From Stappia albiluteola (lineage in GTDB: Bacteria > Pseudomonadota > Alphaproteobacteria > Rhizobiales > Stappiaceae), in NCBI RefSeq assembly GCF_014050225.1, contig NZ_JACFXV010000029.1, positions 61,404 through 125,403 on the forward strand: a stretch of DNA of 64,000 bases, given 5' to 3'. Positions 62,385 to 64,000 of this stretch are shown one piece after another (the first letter of the stretch is position 1; each line of letters opens with the position of its first letter). The notes under the pieces were generated by a model. That model was given only the letters and a program-made list of their open reading frames with translations. It made no database searches and was not told the origin of the DNA. Both the position numbers and the translations under genes were made by a program.

Positions 62385-62420
62385 ACCGTGGCCGGAGGTT
62401 TAGCCGCTGACTTGCATGTC

Positions 62421-62450
62421 TACTGGTTCCCCGCCTTCGCGGGGATGACA
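62421..62450. repeat. REP-like palindromic repeat R2, inverted relative to R1
   Basis: TACTGGTTCCCCGC-CTTC-GCGGGGATGACA; stem CCCCGC/GCGGGG. Its reverse complement matches R1 at most positions, so R1 and R2 form a head-to-head pair 36 nt apart. Confidence 0.85.
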
Positions 62451-62544
62451 GCCCGGGGCAGCGGTTGCGCCATAACGGCGAAGTGAGACTGCGTGGCCCG
62501 GTCTTCATTGGAATGTCGTCAATCTTCATGGCCACCATGAGCCC

Positions 62545-62847
62545 ATGGCGAGGGATCACAATTACTACCTCTACATCGTCGCAAGCGGCGTGGGCGGAAC
62601 GCTCTATATCGGCGTAACCAACGACCTCGCCCGCCGGATCAGCGAGCATCGCGAGGGCATCGGCTCCGCCTTCGCCCGGAGATATTCGGTCCATCGCCTC
62701 GTCTATTACGAGCACTTCATGGATGTCGGCGCGGCGATCGCCCGCGAGAAGCAGCTCAAGCGATGGAACCGCGCGTGGAAGATCCGCCTGATCGAGGAGA
62801 ACAACCCGGATTGGGTCGATCTGTTTCCGTCGCTGTTCATGGCGTGA
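62545..62847 (+). CDS. Single-domain GIY-YIG nuclease
   Basis: 100 residues from the ATG at 62545. GIY-YIG core: YYLYIVASGVGGTLYIGVTNDLARRISEHREG (the first motif is LYI, the second LYIG), the Arg helix, and the catalytic Glu in AREKQLKRWNRAWKIRLIEENNPDW. This is the UPF0213/YhbQ-like solo domain, a DNA-cleaving or nicking fold with no partner domain. It is flanked on both sides by inverted pairs of REP-like repeats (R1/R2 and R3/R4), which suggests a link between the protein and the repeats. Confidence 0.93.
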   Translation: MARDHNYYLYIVASGVGGTLYIGVTNDLARRISEHREGIGSAFARRYSVHRLVYYEHFMDVGAAIAREKQLKRWNRAWKIRLIEENNPDWVDLFPSLFMA

Positions 62848-62881
62848 AGCGAAGGCTTTGCCGGGGGCCTGCCACAAACTC

Positions 62882-62914
62882 TGTCATGCCCGCGCAGGCG
62901 GGCATCCAGTAACC
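62882..62914. repeat. REP-like palindromic repeat R3 (right of the GIY-YIG gene)
   Basis: TGTCATGCCCGC-GCAG-GCGGGCATCCAGTAACC, same orientation as R1; stem TGCCCGC/GCGGGCA. Confidence 0.88.
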
Positions 62915-62987
62915 GCCGCAGGGGGTGGGAAACTCAGAGTTCATACCATGCGCTCGCCCGCCGCGTCAGGAGCCGCCATCTCGGAGG

Positions 62988-62998
62988 CTACTGGATGC
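62988..62998. repeat. Truncated REP-like repeat R4 at the IS30 boundary
   Basis: CTACTGGATGC is the first third of the unit in inverted orientation (compare R2); the expected CCCGC... continuation is replaced by GCTGAATTCACG, the start of the IS. The missing part should lie beyond the IS, outside the window. Confidence 0.6.
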
Positions 62999-64000
62999 GC
63001 TGAATTCACGAAACAAGTGCAACACCTGCTAAGGTGTTGCCGCGATGGGACAAAGTTACGATCAGTTGAGCCTGCGGGAGCGGGTAAAGATAGAGCTGTG
63101 GCACCGGGAAGGGCGCTCGCTGCGCTGGATCGGACGGCAACTGGGTCGTTCGGCTGCCACGATCAGCCGCGAGTTGCGGCGCAATGCCAGGCCGACCAAG
63201 CAGTGGTGCGGCAGCTATGACGGGGAACGGGCGCACGGACTGGCCCTCCGGCGCCGGCGCTGGGATGCCCGCTACAAGCTGGCACGCCAGCCGGCGCTGC
63301 GCGACATGGTCAGGCAACGCCTTGCGATGGGACAGTCACCCGAACAGATCGCCGGCCGGCTGGCGCGCGAGCACGGTGGCACGCTCATCAGCCATGAGTC
63401 CATCTACCGCTTCGTTTATCACCGCTCGGCGCAAAAGGATTACTGGCACCGCCTACTGCCGCGCGCCAAGAACCGCAGGGGCCGCCTGGGCCTGCGCGGC
63501 GGCTCGTCCGTCAGCTTCATCAAGCTGCGCCGCCCGCTGGCCCAACGTCCCGCCGAGGCCGACGACAGGGCCACGCCGGGCCACTGGGAGGCCGACCTCA
63601 TGGCCTTTTCCCGCTATGGCCAGTATGTGCTGGTCACCCATGAGCGCAGCTCGCGCATCCTCACCATCGATCGGCTGTCGCGAAAGACCGCGCGCGCCGT
63701 CGTCCAGGCCCTGGTTCAGCGCTTCGGTCCGCTGCCCCGCCTGTTGCGCCGGTCGCTCACCTTCGACAATGGCACGGAATTCGCCTTGCATTTCGAACTC
63801 ACGGACAGGCTCGGCCTCGCCACCTTCTTCTGCGATCCGCACGCCCCCTGGCAGAAGGGTGGCATCGAGAATGCCATCGGCCGCATGCGCAAGATCTTGC
63901 CGCGCAAGTCGGATCTGGCAACCATCGATCAAGGCCAAATCCGACAGTTGGTCGAGCACTACAACAATACCCCGCGCAAATGCCTTGCCTTCAGGACGCC
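62999..64000 (+). mobile_element. IS30-family insertion sequence, left part (right end outside window)
   Basis: Begins near 62999 where the R4 repeat is interrupted. Between that point and the transposase start is a perfect hairpin GCAACACCT-GCTA-AGGTGTTGC (63019-63040), as found inside IS30-type ends. The transposase frame is open to the window end. Exact end sequence and target duplication cannot be defined from this side only. Confidence 0.75.
63045..64000 (+). CDS. IS30 family transposase, 5' part
   Basis: At least 318 codons from the ATG at 63045; the 3' end is beyond the window. N-terminal IS30 HTH: LSLRERVKIELWHREGRSLRWIGRQLGRSAATISRELRRN. Catalytic DDE core visible: Asp in GHWEADLMAFSRYG (about residue 183), Asp in LTFDNGTEFALH (about 240) and Glu in PWQKGGIENAIGRMRKILPRK (about 275). 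It catalyses copy-out transposition of its IS. No frameshift or stop is seen, so it looks functional as far as read. Confidence 0.94.
   Translation, partial: MGQSYDQLSLRERVKIELWHREGRSLRWIGRQLGRSAATISRELRRNARPTKQWCGSYDGERAHGLALRRRRWDARYKLARQPALRDMVRQRLAMGQSPEQIAGRLAREHGGTLISHESIYRFVYHRSAQKDYWHRLLPRAKNRRGRLGLRGGSSVSFIKLRRPLAQRPAEADDRATPGHWEADLMAFSRYGQYVLVTHERSSRILTIDRLSRKTARAVVQALVQRFGPLPRLLRRSLTFDNGTEFALHFELTDRLGLATFFCDPHAPWQKGGIENAIGRMRKILPRKSDLATIDQGQIRQLVEHYNNTPRKCLAFRT

Noticed and set aside
62080..62877. A leftward frame of about 265 codons across the repeats and GIY-YIG gene
   Set aside because: It spans REP-like repeats and the antisense of the nuclease gene; low-quality Arg-rich sequence.
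63453..63959. A leftward frame within the IS30 transposase
   Set aside because: Antisense to the DDE core; no family signature.

Overview
The window is a GC-rich, gene-dense chromosomal segment of an alphaproteobacterium, most likely a member of the Hyphomicrobiales (Rhizobiaceae or a close relative). This rests on: the cytochrome bc1 operon petABC; the petP/petR-type regulator pair; DUF1285, DUF6111, DUF1402 and DUF6665 genes typical of rhizobia; an Omp25/31-like outer membrane protein; a YchF-Pth-L25 block; an AUG/GUG/UUG start mix with AGGAG-type ribosome sites; and tight ATGA overlaps. The genus cannot be fixed from the sequence alone. I saw no rRNA, tRNA, CRISPR array, prophage or replication origin.

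Layout. 1-3603 (+): DUF1285, a CoA-pyrophosphatase-type Nudix hydrolase, DUF6111, the CCA-adding enzyme and a Tim44-domain protein. 3669-5080 (-): hemF and trmL. 5238-10026 (+): two paralogous half-size ABC exporters separated by a small membrane protein. 10044-17424 (-): an acetyltransferase, bluB, apt, mtnP, the petABC operon ending in a strong terminator, and two overlapping MaoC-type hydratase genes. 17605-20957: a family 25 glycosyltransferase facing ychF-pth-rplY. 21228-23902 (+): an NrtA/SsuA-type ABC importer. 24227-25900 (+): a CSS-motif/EAL c-di-GMP phosphodiesterase. 25995-31966 (-): prs, a lipoprotein, a metal-ligand-less M24 protein, pgeF, an NDUFAF7-type methyltransferase and lgt. 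32150-35296 (+): ubiK, ybjN, proC, a TetR-like regulator and csaA. 35293-38201: a LysR/tautomerase pair and a VOC/MarR pair, both divergent. 38212-42097: histidine kinase, petR, petP and the divergent ilvE. 42178-50275: an MFS exporter, moaE-moaD-pgsA, a RimJ-like acetyltransferase, a HlyU protein, a TPR-sulfotransferase and uvrC. 50386-53251: a Ca/Na exchanger, a porin-like protein and a glutathione transferase. 53636-61912: RNase T2 with a secreted partner, rlmJ, an RGG-rich cold-shock protein, a metallo-hydrolase, DUF1402, DUF6665 and anmK. 61913-64000 is different in character: a 40-codon ORF, a single-domain GIY-YIG nuclease gene flanked by inverted pairs of REP-like palindromes, and an IS30-family element that appears to have jumped into one of those palindromes.

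How the genes work together. Most of the window is housekeeping: respiration (petABC, its PetP/PetR-type regulators, ubiK and the complex I assembly-type methyltransferase), translation and tRNA quality control (CCA enzyme, trmL, pth, ychF, rplY, csaA, rlmJ), nucleotide and sulfur salvage (apt, mtnP, prs), cofactors (hemF, bluB, moaD/moaE), and envelope and cell wall recycling (lgt, pgsA, pgeF, anmK). Opposing gene pairs are often separated by symmetrical hairpins that can stop transcription both ways.

The least ordinary items are: the REP/GIY-YIG/IS30 end; the cold-shock protein with about eight RGGY-Gly repeats and a perfect 38-bp palindrome after it; a probably leaderless MarR gene with an operator-like palindrome inside its promoter; an RNase T2 with Gln replacing the usual catalytic Glu; and structured intergenic elements before the porin gene and at the apt/bluB junction. 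All homology statements come from reading motifs by eye; no database was searched.
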